The notes: generated from the sequence alone by a model not told the origin. Shown: positions 26,842 through 40,014, counted from the stretch's first letter. The stretch is DNA of 64,000 nt from Paenibacillus sp. 1781tsa1 (GCF_024159265.1 NZ_JAMYWY010000001.1:744001-808000); one strand, 5' to 3'. Program-made: numbers and translations.

Positions 26842-28071
26842 TTGATAGAAAAGGTAACTATTAACGGTTTGCCGAGTTATGGTGATAAACTCATAGAACT
26901 AAATTTTAATAAGGATATCAATATTATCACAGGTGTAAATGGACAAGGTAAAACTACTTTGTTGAAGTTAATTTGGTATATATATAGTGGTAATTTGAGA
27001 AGGGCTACAAATGAAATAGAATTCGATTTTATACATATGGTCACGGATACTCACGAAATTCAAGTAGTGAAATGTTCAAAAGAGAAAATGAATCTTTTAC
27101 AAATGGAAAATGGACACAGCGGTTATGATATAAGAATTTATGATAAAAAGCAAAGTAAAGTTATAATTGATACAACTGATCTATTTGCTGAAGTATTAAG
27201 TATTTCATACTGTTCTGAAATAGTTTCCAAACTAAATGATGAATCTTTATATTTTCCTACCTTTAGACAGATTGAAGGATTTCCTTCTAAGAAGTCAAGT
27301 TATCGAGATGATTTGAATTTTGGTGATGATGAAGAACTATTACTGTTTAATACAATGAAAAAAATATCAAATCGTATGTCAATGGGAAATCATAAATATA
27401 TAACATCTGTATCTACGAAAGATATAAATGAATTAATTACTAATAAATACGCTGAAATATCGGAAATAATAAACAATAATTACATATCACTTTCGGATTC
27501 TCTTGAAAAGATAATAGATTCTAAAGAAAATAGCACTAATGTTGAAAAAGGACAACTAAATGCAATTAAGGAATTGTTAGAAGAGAACAAAGAATATAGA
27601 AATCACTATTTCAGACCTATTCATGTAATAAATGATGTAGTTGCAGAGGTTTTCAAAAGAAAAGGCGTAAAAATAAATAATACGATAAGTTTCGGAGAAC
27701 AAAAACAAATTATTGATTCTGACTATTTATCAGCAGGCGAAAAACAAATGCTAAGTTTTATAGCATACAATGCTTTATATTCAAACTCACCAATAATTAT
27801 TGACGAACCAGAAATTAGTTTGCATGTAGATTGGCAAAGAAAAATTTTGAAGATTCTGACCAGCCAGAATACGGGAAATCAACTGATTATCGCTACACAC
27901 TCACCTTTTATTTATTCAAAATATAGTGATAAAGAGATAATAAAAGATTTTGATACTGAAGTTAATAAAACTAGTATTGAGAAAAATGAAACTAAATTAA
28001 CTAATATAGATCTTAAAGACTTCATTAAAACAATAAATACTAAACACAAGGATTTTGATGTCTATGAGTAA
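26842..28071 (+). CDS. AAA15-type ATPase, AriA-like (candidate PARIS defence sensor)
   Basis: 409 residues. Walker A GVNGQGKTT (31-39) lies close to the N-terminus; an ABC-like signature LSAGEKQML starts at 296; Walker B PIIIDEPEISLH has D321/E322; the switch histidine is H353 in ATHSPF. The long middle part is the coiled arm typical of RecF/SMC-like AAA15 proteins. The start is TTG with GAGGAGGG 5-8 bases upstream. Known: in PARIS, the AAA15 protein AriA senses phage anti-restriction proteins and holds a DUF4435 effector, AriB. The adjoining DUF4435 gene makes that the best match, but other ATPase-TOPRIM systems (OLD, Gabija) are related. Very AT-rich relative to the flanks. Confidence 0.8.
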   Translation: MIEKVTINGLPSYGDKLIELNFNKDINIITGVNGQGKTTLLKLIWYIYSGNLRRATNEIEFDFIHMVTDTHEIQVVKCSKEKMNLLQMENGHSGYDIRIYDKKQSKVIIDTTDLFAEVLSISYCSEIVSKLNDESLYFPTFRQIEGFPSKKSSYRDDLNFGDDEELLLFNTMKKISNRMSMGNHKYITSVSTKDINELITNKYAEISEIINNNYISLSDSLEKIIDSKENSTNVEKGQLNAIKELLEENKEYRNHYFRPIHVINDVVAEVFKRKGVKINNTISFGEQKQIIDSDYLSAGEKQMLSFIAYNALYSNSPIIIDEPEISLHVDWQRKILKILTSQNTGNQLIIATHSPFIYSKYSDKEIIKDFDTEVNKTSIEKNETKLTNIDLKDFIKTINTKHKDFDVYE

Positions 28072-28801
28072 AATTGAGATGACCGTAGATGAAATGATCG
28101 CTTATTTAAATCATTCTAATATTCCAACATTATTAGTGGAAGGAAAAGACGACCATCAAATATATAGGTGGATTGAAGAAAAACTTGCTGAATTGGATTT
28201 AGATATTCTTCCATGTGGAGGAAGAAATGCTTTATTAGCATTGTATGATGAAAAACATAAGATTAAGAAAAAGGATATTTTGTTTTTTGCAGATCTTGAT
28301 TTATGGCTATTTAGTGGAGTACCGATAAAATATAAGGATATCATTTTTACTAAAGGATATAGTATTGAAAATGATATTTATACTTCAACTAAAGAAACTT
28401 TAGAATCTTTGATTAGTCAAGATAAAATTGCGGACTACCATAAAGGTGTTAGCGAACTTTCAAAGTGGTATTCTTTTGAAGTAAATGAATATCTAAATTC
28501 TAGACCATATTTTCTTAATATCAGCCCCAAAGGTGTATTAGATAATCAAACATATGATTTGTCCGAGAATTATATCAGAAAAAAAAATTACACAATGAAA
28601 AATTTGGGGTTATATAAAGACATTGAAAGTAATTATAGTGTAAAAATAAGGGGTAAAAACTTATTTGATCTATGGGAATGGTTTGTAGAAGAAAAATCTT
28701 TAAAAAGAGAAACGATATTTGAAATAATATTTAAATTAATTGATCAAAATGGTTTTGTAATAGATTCTATTGAAAGAATGAAGGCAGTAAGTATTGAATA
28801 G
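28058..28801 (+). CDS. DUF4435/TOPRIM-like protein, AriB-like (candidate PARIS effector)
   Basis: 247 residues from ATG 28058, overlapping the ATPase gene by 14 bases, with AAGGA just upstream (ATG 28064 is also possible). TOPRIM-like acidic residues: E28 in LLVEGKDD, D79 and D81 in FFADLDLW, then TKGYSIEND (E104), the DUF4435 hallmark. Known: in PARIS, AriB is released from AriA on phage infection and acts as a nuclease that cleaves host tRNA. The catalytic glutamate and DxD equivalents are all present, so it is probably active. Assignment is by motifs and gene order, not by search. Confidence 0.78.
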   Translation: MSMSKIEMTVDEMIAYLNHSNIPTLLVEGKDDHQIYRWIEEKLAELDLDILPCGGRNALLALYDEKHKIKKKDILFFADLDLWLFSGVPIKYKDIIFTKGYSIENDIYTSTKETLESLISQDKIADYHKGVSELSKWYSFEVNEYLNSRPYFLNISPKGVLDNQTYDLSENYIRKKNYTMKNLGLYKDIESNYSVKIRGKNLFDLWEWFVEEKSLKRETIFEIIFKLIDQNGFVIDSIERMKAVSIE

Positions 28802-28889
28802 ATCAAAATTAAATTGAATTACAACAATTACAAGGGCTCTTTGGATAAACTGGAAGGTACTCGGATGTAATCCACACCGCAGATATTCG

Positions 28890-28927
28890 TGACGTAACTT
28901 CCAAACCACCTGCAACGATTGAGTGGG
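28890..28927 (+). repeat. Distal copy of the guaA 3'-end repeat (probable att site)
   Basis: 36 of 38 bases match the end of guaA. In frame it would still encode [12 protein letters not shown] followed by a stop, so it looks like the true ancestral end of guaA displaced by the island. An intrinsic terminator follows at 28965. The rest of 28802-29173 holds nothing else that I can identify apart from a palindrome at 29127. Confidence 0.78.
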
Positions 28928-28964
28928 GTAGGGTATAGACTCTTAACGATAGATTATAAAAAAT

Positions 28965-29008
28965 GCTCTTTTATCTGCGGTATTTCGCAAATAAAAGGGC
29001 GTTTTTTT
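28965..29008 (+). terminator. Intrinsic terminator beyond the distal guaA repeat
   Basis: GCTCTTTTAT (28965-28974) pairs with ATAAAAGGGC (28991-29000), with TGCG/CGCA inside and eight T after. Inference: the original guaA terminator, now serving the DUF4435 gene. Confidence 0.82.
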
Positions 29009-29126
29009 TATTATGAAGAATATTGTGATTAAATTTATTGGGTACTTTTTTTACAAGTGATAAACTCTCAAAATTAATCCCATTTTAAAGTTCAATTCAT
29101 GATTCTTTCAGGTCTAGCCTGTACAA

Positions 29127-29140
29127 TTAGTACATACTAA
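29127..29140. promoter_or_regulatory. Palindrome upstream of the small lipoprotein gene
   Basis: TTAGTACATACTAA is a perfect inverted repeat of TTAGTA around two bases, 34 bases ahead of the gene. It resembles a FapR site with 3 bases missing from the centre, so FapR binding is doubtful. Confidence 0.3.
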
Positions 29141-29173
29141 GAGCTATATGGCTACTGAAAGGAGAATGAATGT

Positions 29174-29425
29174 ATGCGTAAAACCGACTATATGAGCAAA
29201 TGGAAGATGGGCATTGGAAGTGCGTTTCTGATGGTGATGCTGGCAGGATGCGGCTCAGGTATGCAAGACCTGGCTTCCGGTTCAGGGGACTTTCCATTTG
29301 TGAACTTAGAGGCAGCGGATGCTTCTTCCGATCAGAACAGAAACCAGGAGTTATCCTCTGACTTAACAACGAACACGAATCAGGAACAACATGAGGGACA
29401 GGATGCTCCACAGACAGAGATTTAA
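29174..29425 (+). CDS. Small putative lipoprotein
   Basis: 83 residues: basic start (MRKTDYMSKWK), hydrophobic stretch and a lipobox, MLAGCGSG, then a polar, Ser/Asp/Gln-rich, probably disordered tail. AAAGGAG lies 8 bases before the ATG. No family recognised. It is bracketed by terminators and is likely monocistronic. Confidence 0.65.
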   Translation: MRKTDYMSKWKMGIGSAFLMVMLAGCGSGMQDLASGSGDFPFVNLEAADASSDQNRNQELSSDLTTNTNQEQHEGQDAPQTEI

Positions 29426-29570
29426 CTAACATAGGACTGATCCGGTAAAAAATAGCTCCGGAACATGTCGCCAATTGCTCCATATACCTAATGAGTATAC
29501 GCCTTCGGAATACGAGATATCGTTTTCCTGATTCATCATTCACCTGATTGCCAAAACGCATCAGAAACAT

Positions 29571-29624
29571 AAGCTATCCTGATCAAAGAGCGTTTTTCGC
29601 CCTTTGATCAGGATAGCTTTTTTA
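29571..29624 (+). terminator. Strong intrinsic terminator
   Basis: An 18-bp perfect stem, AAGCTATCCTGATCAAAG (29571-29588) with CTTTGATCAGGATAGCTT (29602-29619), followed by T-rich sequence. It ends the lipoprotein transcript and isolates the pbuG promoter. Confidence 0.88.
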
Positions 29625-29786
29625 TATTAAACTGCTGAACTTTCAGTCTGACAGAATGAACATATTCCATTGCAATTTCGCCGAAAAAAACGCATACAAT
29701 TGGGTTGTAAACCGCTGAACTGGTTCAATCTGTTAAATAATACGAACGATATTATAGGATATCGATATTAACATTCGTTTTTATCA

Positions 29787-29815
29787 TTGACAAAAACATA
29801 CTGCCCTCCTAAAAT
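29787..29815 (+). promoter_or_regulatory. Sigma-A promoter of pbuG
   Basis: TTGACA (29787-29792), 17-base spacer, TAAAAT (29810-29815), 34 bases before the riboswitch. Confidence 0.75.
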
Positions 29816-29848
29816 AGTGATGGGAAACAAACAAATAGCGCATACTAA

Positions 29849-29913
29849 TTCGTATAATCTCGGGAATTGGCCCGGGAGTCTCTACGAGATCACCCTAATG
29901 ATCTGGCTACGAA
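29849..29913 (+). ncRNA. Purine (guanine-type) riboswitch aptamer ahead of pbuG
   Basis: P1 is TTCGTA/TACGAA. Conserved TATAATC, a P2 hairpin closed by GG-rich loop, the J2/3 core AGTCTCTAC, and P3 AGATCA/TGATCT with loop CCCTAA follow. The loops keep GG and CC for the kissing contact. The ligand-contacting pyrimidine before P1 is C (GCTACGAA), which indicates guanine or hypoxanthine. Odd: the base before that C is G rather than the usual A, and P3 has a bulged G. Confidence 0.85.
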
Positions 29914-29932
29914 GAGGAGAAGGCTGAGCACA

Positions 29933-29979
29933 GGAATTCTACATGATTGCGGGACATCACGCACATTAGAATTTTTTTT
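29933..29979 (+). terminator. Riboswitch-controlled terminator of pbuG leader
   Basis: GAATTCTA pairs with TAGAATTT (around 29933-29979), followed by a run of eight T. A second hairpin without a clean T-run lies at 30019-30046 (ACCCTG/CAGGGT with TGAAGA/TCTTCA), before the gene. Confidence 0.6.
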
Positions 29980-30100
29980 GTTCTTAGCAGAGGCATCGCC
30001 CCACTCCTTGTCAGCTGAACCCTGGGTGAAGAATCTTCATCAGGGTCATTTGTCGTTTTTCAATATGGCTTCAACATCTCTAAGGGGGAGTTAGTTAATT

Positions 30101-31477
30101 ATGGATCGTTTTTTTAAATTAAAAGAAAACGGAACAAATGTTAGAACGGAGATTGTTGCGGGTCTTACTACCTTTATGACAATGGCTTACATTCTTTTTG
30201 TGAATACGTTGTTCTTGGGTCAAGCCGGGGCGGGGATGTCGGATAATGCAGTATTCTTTGCAACAGCCGTCGGTGCCGGATTAATGACGATTATTATGGG
30301 ATTGTTCGTGAATATTCCGATTGCGCTCGCACCAGGTATGGGATTGAATGCGTACTTCATGACTGTCGTTCTAAGTTCGAATGGAGCGATTACTTGGCAG
30401 GCTGCTCTCGGAGCGGTATTCCTTTCCGGTATCGTGTTCATTATTTTAACCGTGACAAAGATTCGGCAAATGCTGCTTGTTGCAGTTCCGCAGTCGATCA
30501 AAATGGCCATTACGGTGGGTATCGGTCTCTTTATTACTATTATCGGTTTCAAACTTGCTAATCTCGTGGCGGTAACTGTTAACGTTGCACCAGACGCAGA
30601 TCTGAGTCAGCCGATTCCGGGTAGCAGTTTTAACCTGTCATTGGGCAACTTTGTAACACATCATGATGCATTGCTGGCTCTGATTGGTTTGCTCCTTATT
30701 GCTATACTGATGGTGATGCGCGTCAAAGGCGCTCTGCTGATCGGGATCGTAGTAACAACGCTGATTGGTATTCCAATGGGAGTTACGAATTTGAGTGGTC
30801 TTTCAGGCGCAAGCTGGTTGCCTAATTTCAGTGATCTGGCGGTTGGACAGCTGGATTTGAAAGGTGCCATCAGTCTCGGATTGTTCGAGATCATCTTTAT
30901 CTTTACCTTCGTTGAATTGTTCGACACGTTCGGTACCATGGTAGGTACGGCAACACGTATGGGGATTATGAAGGATAAGAAAAAAGGCGAGAAAACGATC
31001 GGTAAAGCGATGCTCGTTGATGCAGTTGGTGTCAGCGCAGGTGCTGCACTGGGTACAAGTACCATTACGGCATACGTTGAAAGTGCTTCAGGCGTTGAGG
31101 CGGGTGGACGTACAGGACTGACTTCGGTAACGACAGGTTTGTTGTTCATCTTGGCTCTGTTTATTGCTCCTCTTGCGCTGGTCGTTCCATCCGCTGCGAC
31201 AGCTCCGGCATTGATCATCGTGGGTGTGCTTATGATGAGTCAAGTACGTAGCATCGAGTGGGATGATTTCCTGCAAGCTTTCCCTGCTTTCCTTACGATT
31301 GTATTGATGCCTTTCACAGGCGGAATCGCGAACGGGATCTCCGCAGGTATCGTATCTTATGTCATTCTGGCGGTGTTCAGCAACTTGGTTACAGAACGTA
31401 AAGTGAAAATTCACTGGCTCATGTGGATCTTGGCAATCATTGTAGTCTGCCGGTACGTATTTATTGGCGGGGAGTAA
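30101..31477 (+). CDS. pbuG: Guanine/hypoxanthine permease, NCS2/AzgA family
   Basis: 458 residues with 12-14 membrane segments. It shows the AzgA-branch features RTEIVAGLTTFMTMAYILF near the N-terminus, MGLNAYFMTVV, and ELFDTFGTMVGTATRMG in the middle. Function: proton-coupled uptake of hypoxanthine and guanine. The guanine-type riboswitch upstream supports this over the xanthine or uracil branches. AAGGGGGAG precedes the ATG. Ends at a strong terminator. Confidence 0.93.
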   Translation: MDRFFKLKENGTNVRTEIVAGLTTFMTMAYILFVNTLFLGQAGAGMSDNAVFFATAVGAGLMTIIMGLFVNIPIALAPGMGLNAYFMTVVLSSNGAITWQAALGAVFLSGIVFIILTVTKIRQMLLVAVPQSIKMAITVGIGLFITIIGFKLANLVAVTVNVAPDADLSQPIPGSSFNLSLGNFVTHHDALLALIGLLLIAILMVMRVKGALLIGIVVTTLIGIPMGVTNLSGLSGASWLPNFSDLAVGQLDLKGAISLGLFEIIFIFTFVELFDTFGTMVGTATRMGIMKDKKKGEKTIGKAMLVDAVGVSAGAALGTSTITAYVESASGVEAGGRTGLTSVTTGLLFILALFIAPLALVVPSAATAPALIIVGVLMMSQVRSIEWDDFLQAFPAFLTIVLMPFTGGIANGISAGIVSYVILAVFSNLVTERKVKIHWLMWILAIIVVCRYVFIGGE

Positions 31478-31537
31478 ACCTACAATAGTTGTGATGAAAA
31501 GAATACTGTATTAAGGATGTAGCCTTATATATGAAAG

Positions 31538-31582
31538 AAGCGGAAGCCACGGGATCTATACCCGGAGCTTTCGCTTTTTTTT
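31538..31582 (+). terminator. Intrinsic terminator of pbuG
   Basis: AAGCGGAAGC pairs with GCTTTCGCTT, with CGGG/CCCG inside, and eight T follow. Confidence 0.85.
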
Positions 31583-31955
31583 GTTTTCTATTCTTGAGTA
31601 AAATGAATTACAAAATTGTTTTCCTTCTATATAGAAGGAATGAATATAATGTTCTATGATCTGTTGGTTATTTATCCAAAGCGATCATACAGTTAGTATG
31701 CTTCTATAATATGAAGATTCCATACTATTCTTTCTTTTACAATGAGGGATTATAGTGAAGTGAGCTTTTCGTGATCTGAATGTAATTAGCACAGTTATTG
31801 TAGCATGTACACAAAAGGAGTTTTCTCTATAATAGGATTGGTAATCATACGGGGAGTTTTTTGCATATGTATCATACGTCCGACAATAAGGAAATGCTTG
31901 TTAAAGGACTATGGGATAATATATTTAAAGAAACTAATCTTTCTCGAAAAAAGAC

Positions 31956-31984
31956 TTGCATTCGATAACTGTACATGGTATATT
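31956..31984 (+). promoter_or_regulatory. rRNA promoter P1
   Basis: TTGCAT (31956-31961), 17-base spacer, TATATT (31979-31984). It is the upstream one of two tandem promoters ahead of the rRNA operon. The remainder of 31583-31955 is AT-rich with no convincing gene. Confidence 0.55.
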
Positions 31985-32066
31985 CTATTTCCGGCCAAAA
32001 AAACACGAGATATACGGTGCGGCAAGCGAATGAAATAAGCTTCGAAAGAAACTTAAAAAAAAGAGC

Positions 32067-32095
32067 TTGCAAAGTTGGTTCGGAAATGATATTAT
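32067..32095 (+). promoter_or_regulatory. rRNA promoter P2
   Basis: TTGCAA (32067-32072), exact 17-base spacer, TATTAT (32090-32095), preceded by an A-rich UP-like stretch. It resembles Bacillus rrn P2 promoters. Confidence 0.7.
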
Positions 32096-32140
32096 ATAAG
32101 AGTTGCTGAAGAGAACGACATTCGGTAACGAAACAAGTTT

Positions 32141-32160
32141 GATCTTTGAAAACTGAACAA
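32141..32160 (+). promoter_or_regulatory. rRNA leader boxA-like antitermination site
   Basis: GATCTTTGAAAACTGAACAA matches the boxA region seen in Bacillus rRNA leaders. A second copy, TTCTTTGAAAACTAG, occurs in the 16S-23S spacer at 34001. Confidence 0.6.
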
Positions 32161-32291
32161 CGAGTGAGTAAACATTCTGCTTGCAGAATGAACGCGAAAG
32201 TTCGAAATAAGCCTTGGCTTGGATCGACTGGAGCACAAATGAGATTTTAATCTCGTCAGATTCAAAATGAGCTTATCGCTCTTTTCAATAC

Positions 32292-37112
<4,821 letters not shown>

Positions 37113-37190
37113 TAGCAAGTGATAATTCGCATCTTTCGTTTCGAATCTAGTTTTCAGAGAACGATCTCTGAATGTAAGCTGAGCTATGCG

Positions 37191-37308
37191 TTTGGTGGCG
37201 ATGGCGGAGGGGTTCCACACGTACCCATCCCGAACACGACCGTTAAGCCCTCTAGCGCCGATGGTACTTGGACCGCAGGGTCCTGGGAGAGTAGGACGCC
37301 GCCAAGCA
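37191..37308 (+). rRNA. rrf: 5S ribosomal RNA
   Basis: 118 bases from TTTGGTGGCGATGGCGG to GCCGCCAAGCA, with the terminal helix TTTGGTGGCG/CGCCGCCAAG and the CCGAACACG loop. Confidence 0.95.
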
Positions 37309-37315
37309 ATCGAAG

Positions 37316-37349
37316 GACACACTTGATCTTATCGAGTGTGTCTTTTTTA
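37316..37349 (+). terminator. Intrinsic terminator of the rRNA operon
   Basis: GACACACTTGAT pairs with ATCGAGTGTGTC around CTT and is followed by six T. Confidence 0.88.
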
Positions 37350-37511
37350 TTTGTGTTTTGATCGTTCAACTATAATACTTGTGTGAGTTATAAATAACCT
37401 TTTTCTTTTTTGTATAATTGAGTATGGATTGTTAATTATTCCATTAATAATACCGATATAAGCTAAAGGTAGCTATTATCTACCTAAACATGATAACAAG
37501 GGGACTGAGGA

Positions 37512-38486
37512 ATGAGAAAGTTAGTGATATATTGTTTCACATTCGTGCTAATAATTACTATGCTTGGCTTACCTGGTGTACAAGAGAAGGCTGAAGCGGC
37601 AACAGCGATACCAATTTTAGTAAATGGTGAAAAAGTAAAATTTGAGGTTGACCCTATACAAACGGCGGGTACAACGTTAGTACAGTTTACTCCGATTTTT
37701 CAAAAGCTAGATTTGCTTTATCAGTGGAATAATGCTACTAAAACCGTCACAGCAATGAAAGAAGGCTTAACAATTGAGCTTACCTTAGGGAAAAAGCAAG
37801 CGATCGTCAATGGTAGTTTGATTACCTTGCAGGTTGCGCCACGACTTGTGAAAGGGAAAATGTTTGTGCCGTTGCGTCTAGTAAGTGAAGCGACTGGTGC
37901 AAATATTACTATTAAAAAGAATACAATATACATAGCAACATCCAATTCTAATGCTACACCTGATCAAACTTTAGAAACAAAAACACCTTCTATAAATACT
38001 AGCTCTGCTAGGAAAGCAATTGCGGATGCTATTTTAAATGATTTAGCTAAAAATAAGAGTCAACTAGTTTACGATGGAATTGTATATGAGAATGAATACC
38101 TCGTGGAGATTTCATATGATAATAATCTAGAGATCACGATGCTGTATGATATTGAAACTATCGATCATATTTATGATGCAGAGTTTAATGACCAACAAGC
38201 TTCGATCTATATGACGGTACCTATTTCGGATTATTTGCATGAGAAGTATGAGTTTACCAATATTCATATTCACCAGGCTTTTAGAGGCGTTTATGATAGC
38301 GATCCTTCAGGTGATGGCAATGATAATATGCATGAACCCAGTTATGTGAAATACATAGGTGGAAAGTATGTTGTAACTTATGTAATAACCTCCTGTTTGT
38401 TTGATTATAAATCCAATAAAGTTACCTTAATATTTGATACCTTTAGTGCTTATCCCTCAACCATTAGTGTAATCACCATTCCATAA
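37512..38486 (+). CDS. Secreted protein with copper-amine-oxidase-like stalk domain
   Basis: 324 residues. A clear signal peptide (about 1-30, ending AEAA) precedes a stalk domain at about 35-145: ILVNGEKVKFEVDPIQTAGTT-type entry in parts, then KGKMFVPLRLVSEATGANI. The remainder (150-324) is a Ca/Asn-rich-looking, mostly beta region I do not recognise. Known: the stalk domain is abundant in Paenibacillus cell-surface proteins. GAGGA precedes the ATG. AT-rich relative to neighbours, alone between the rRNA terminator and its own terminator, so possibly acquired. Confidence 0.82.
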   Translation: MRKLVIYCFTFVLIITMLGLPGVQEKAEAATAIPILVNGEKVKFEVDPIQTAGTTLVQFTPIFQKLDLLYQWNNATKTVTAMKEGLTIELTLGKKQAIVNGSLITLQVAPRLVKGKMFVPLRLVSEATGANITIKKNTIYIATSNSNATPDQTLETKTPSINTSSARKAIADAILNDLAKNKSQLVYDGIVYENEYLVEISYDNNLEITMLYDIETIDHIYDAEFNDQQASIYMTVPISDYLHEKYEFTNIHIHQAFRGVYDSDPSGDGNDNMHEPSYVKYIGGKYVVTYVITSCLFDYKSNKVTLIFDTFSAYPSTISVITIP

Positions 38487-38572
38487 AATAAAAAAGGTTC
38501 AAAATTTCTTAGCAGGTTCACTTTTGAGGAGTAAAGTGTGTAATGGGAAAGCTTGTCGACAAAAAAATGGCT

Positions 38573-38608
38573 AAAAGAATCCTTACTTAGTAAGGATTCT
38601 TTTTTTTA
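38573..38608 (+). terminator. Intrinsic terminator
   Basis: AGAATCCTTACT pairs with AGTAAGGATTCT with essentially no loop bases, followed by eight T. Confidence 0.85.
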
Positions 38609-38736
38609 ATAAAATAGAAGAAATGATTTAATTTAGAGATTTTTCACGTTCACTACCAGATACCGAGTGTCTTCTCATCAGAACTCGATGTCACAGCTCT
38701 CGTGATTAAGGGTAATTGATAATAAATATTTTTAAA

Positions 38737-38753
38737 TTAGTACCAAGTACTAA
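38737..38753. promoter_or_regulatory. fapR site: FapR operator overlapping the fabH promoter
   Basis: TTAGTACCAAGTACTAA is a perfect 7-bp inverted repeat around CAA and matches the 17-bp FapR consensus TTAGTACCTGATACTAA closely. It lies just upstream of a TATAAT -10 box (38764-38769), so binding would block transcription. Known: FapR represses fatty-acid synthesis genes until malonyl-CoA rises. Confidence 0.8.
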
Positions 38754-38799
38754 GACTTAGTGCTATAATAGTGAAAAACCAAATGAGGTGAATGCCGAT

Positions 38800-39804
38800 A
38801 TGAATCATCAATCAAAGGCAACGATCACGGCAATGGGTGCTTATGTACCGGATCGGATATTAACGAATGCTGATCTGGAGAAATTGGTCGAGACAAGTGA
38901 CGAATGGATTGTTCAACGTACAGGCATGAGAGAACGGCGAATTGCAGCTGAGGATCAATTTGTATCTGACCTAGCTACGAAGGCTGTAGAAGATATGATA
39001 GCTCGTTATGAAGTAAGTGTAGAAGATGTGGATATGATTCTTGTGGCTACCAGCACACCTGAATATGCGTTTCCAAGTACCGCATCCAGAGTACAGGCTA
39101 ATCTTAAGATCCCACACACGGGTGTACTTGATCTAAATGCGGCATGCGCTGGTTTTTCCTACGGGCTACAGCTTGCTGACAGTCTGGTGACCAGTGGAAT
39201 GTACCGCAAAGTGCTAGTTATTGGAGCAGAGACGTTATCCAAAATTACGGATTATACAGACCGCACGACTTGTGTACTGTTTGGGGACGGAGCTGGAGCC
39301 TTCTTGGTGGAGAGATCTGTGCATGAGGAAGGTAACTTTATGGCAGCGATATCCGGTACGCATGGAGAAGGTGGTATCCATCTTTATAAGAGTGGTCTGT
39401 CTTCAGAGATGGATGGAGTGCCTTTACAGGGCGGAGGTTGTTTGGTTCAGAATGGACGAGAGGTATATAAGTGGGCTGTACGGACGATCCCAGAGCAATT
39501 GGGTAAGCTGATAACAAAAGCTGAATTAAGCCCTGAGCAGATTGACTGGTTTGTCCCGCATAGTGCCAACATGAGAATGATTGAGGCTGTTTGCGAACGT
39601 GGCCCGGTCCCTTTGGAACGTACTTTAACCAGCGTCGAGTATCGTGGAAACACATCTGCTGCCTCCATTCCGCTTGCTTTACAGCTTGCAGTGGATGAAG
39701 GGAAATTGAAAGAAGGACAGACTGTAGCTCTCTTTGGTTTTGGCGGTGGTCTGACTTACGCAGGTCTGGTGCTGAAGTGGGGCGTGCCGGACAAAGTTCA
39801 GTAA
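38800..39804 (+). CDS. fabH: Beta-ketoacyl-ACP synthase III
   Basis: 334 residues. Catalytic triad visible: Cys116 in NAACAGFSYGL, His254 in VPHSANMRMIE and Asn284 in YRGNTSAASIP. Function: condenses a short acyl-CoA with malonyl-ACP to start fatty-acid synthesis. ATG 38800 follows GAGGTG by 9 bases; the GTG within that site is unlikely. It stands alone, without fabF, so it may be the second FabH (FabHB-like). The FapR operator implies malonyl-CoA control. Confidence 0.94.
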   Translation: MNHQSKATITAMGAYVPDRILTNADLEKLVETSDEWIVQRTGMRERRIAAEDQFVSDLATKAVEDMIARYEVSVEDVDMILVATSTPEYAFPSTASRVQANLKIPHTGVLDLNAACAGFSYGLQLADSLVTSGMYRKVLVIGAETLSKITDYTDRTTCVLFGDGAGAFLVERSVHEEGNFMAAISGTHGEGGIHLYKSGLSSEMDGVPLQGGGCLVQNGREVYKWAVRTIPEQLGKLITKAELSPEQIDWFVPHSANMRMIEAVCERGPVPLERTLTSVEYRGNTSAASIPLALQLAVDEGKLKEGQTVALFGFGGGLTYAGLVLKWGVPDKVQ

Positions 39805-39863
39805 TGGATGACATACGACTGTATGCAACACCGAAATAATAGAGGAAATAAAAGAGGAAATAA

Positions 39864-39908
39864 AAGAGGCCACCCAGACTTCATGCATCATGAAGAGGGT
39901 GGTCTCTT
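39864..39908. terminator. Bidirectional terminator between fabH and the amidase gene
   Basis: AAGAGGCCACCC pairs with GGGTGGTCTCTT, with CTTCATG/CATGAAG inside. It is A-rich upstream; the T-tract is short. Confidence 0.7.
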
Positions 39909-39950
39909 AGTAGGTTAAATCTTTTAAATAAAATGATATGAGTGAAGTTA

Positions 39951-39977
39951 TGTTACATGTTACATGTTACATGTTAC
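39951..39977. repeat. Tandem 7-bp repeat
   Basis: TGTTACA is repeated almost four times without interruption, just downstream of the amidase gene. Confidence 0.9.
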
Positions 39978-40014
39978 TTTGTGCTAACCGGGATTACTTA
40001 ATCCCATAAATATT

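Noticed and set aside
26842..28801. Gabija or OLD nuclease system
   Set aside because: In those systems the ATPase and TOPRIM parts are fused in one protein or paired with a UvrD-like helicase. Here they are two separate proteins and the second shows the DUF4435 pattern, so PARIS is the closer match, though not proven.
29127..29140. FapR site ahead of the small lipoprotein
   Set aside because: The half-sites match but the centre is three bases too short for the known 17-bp operator.
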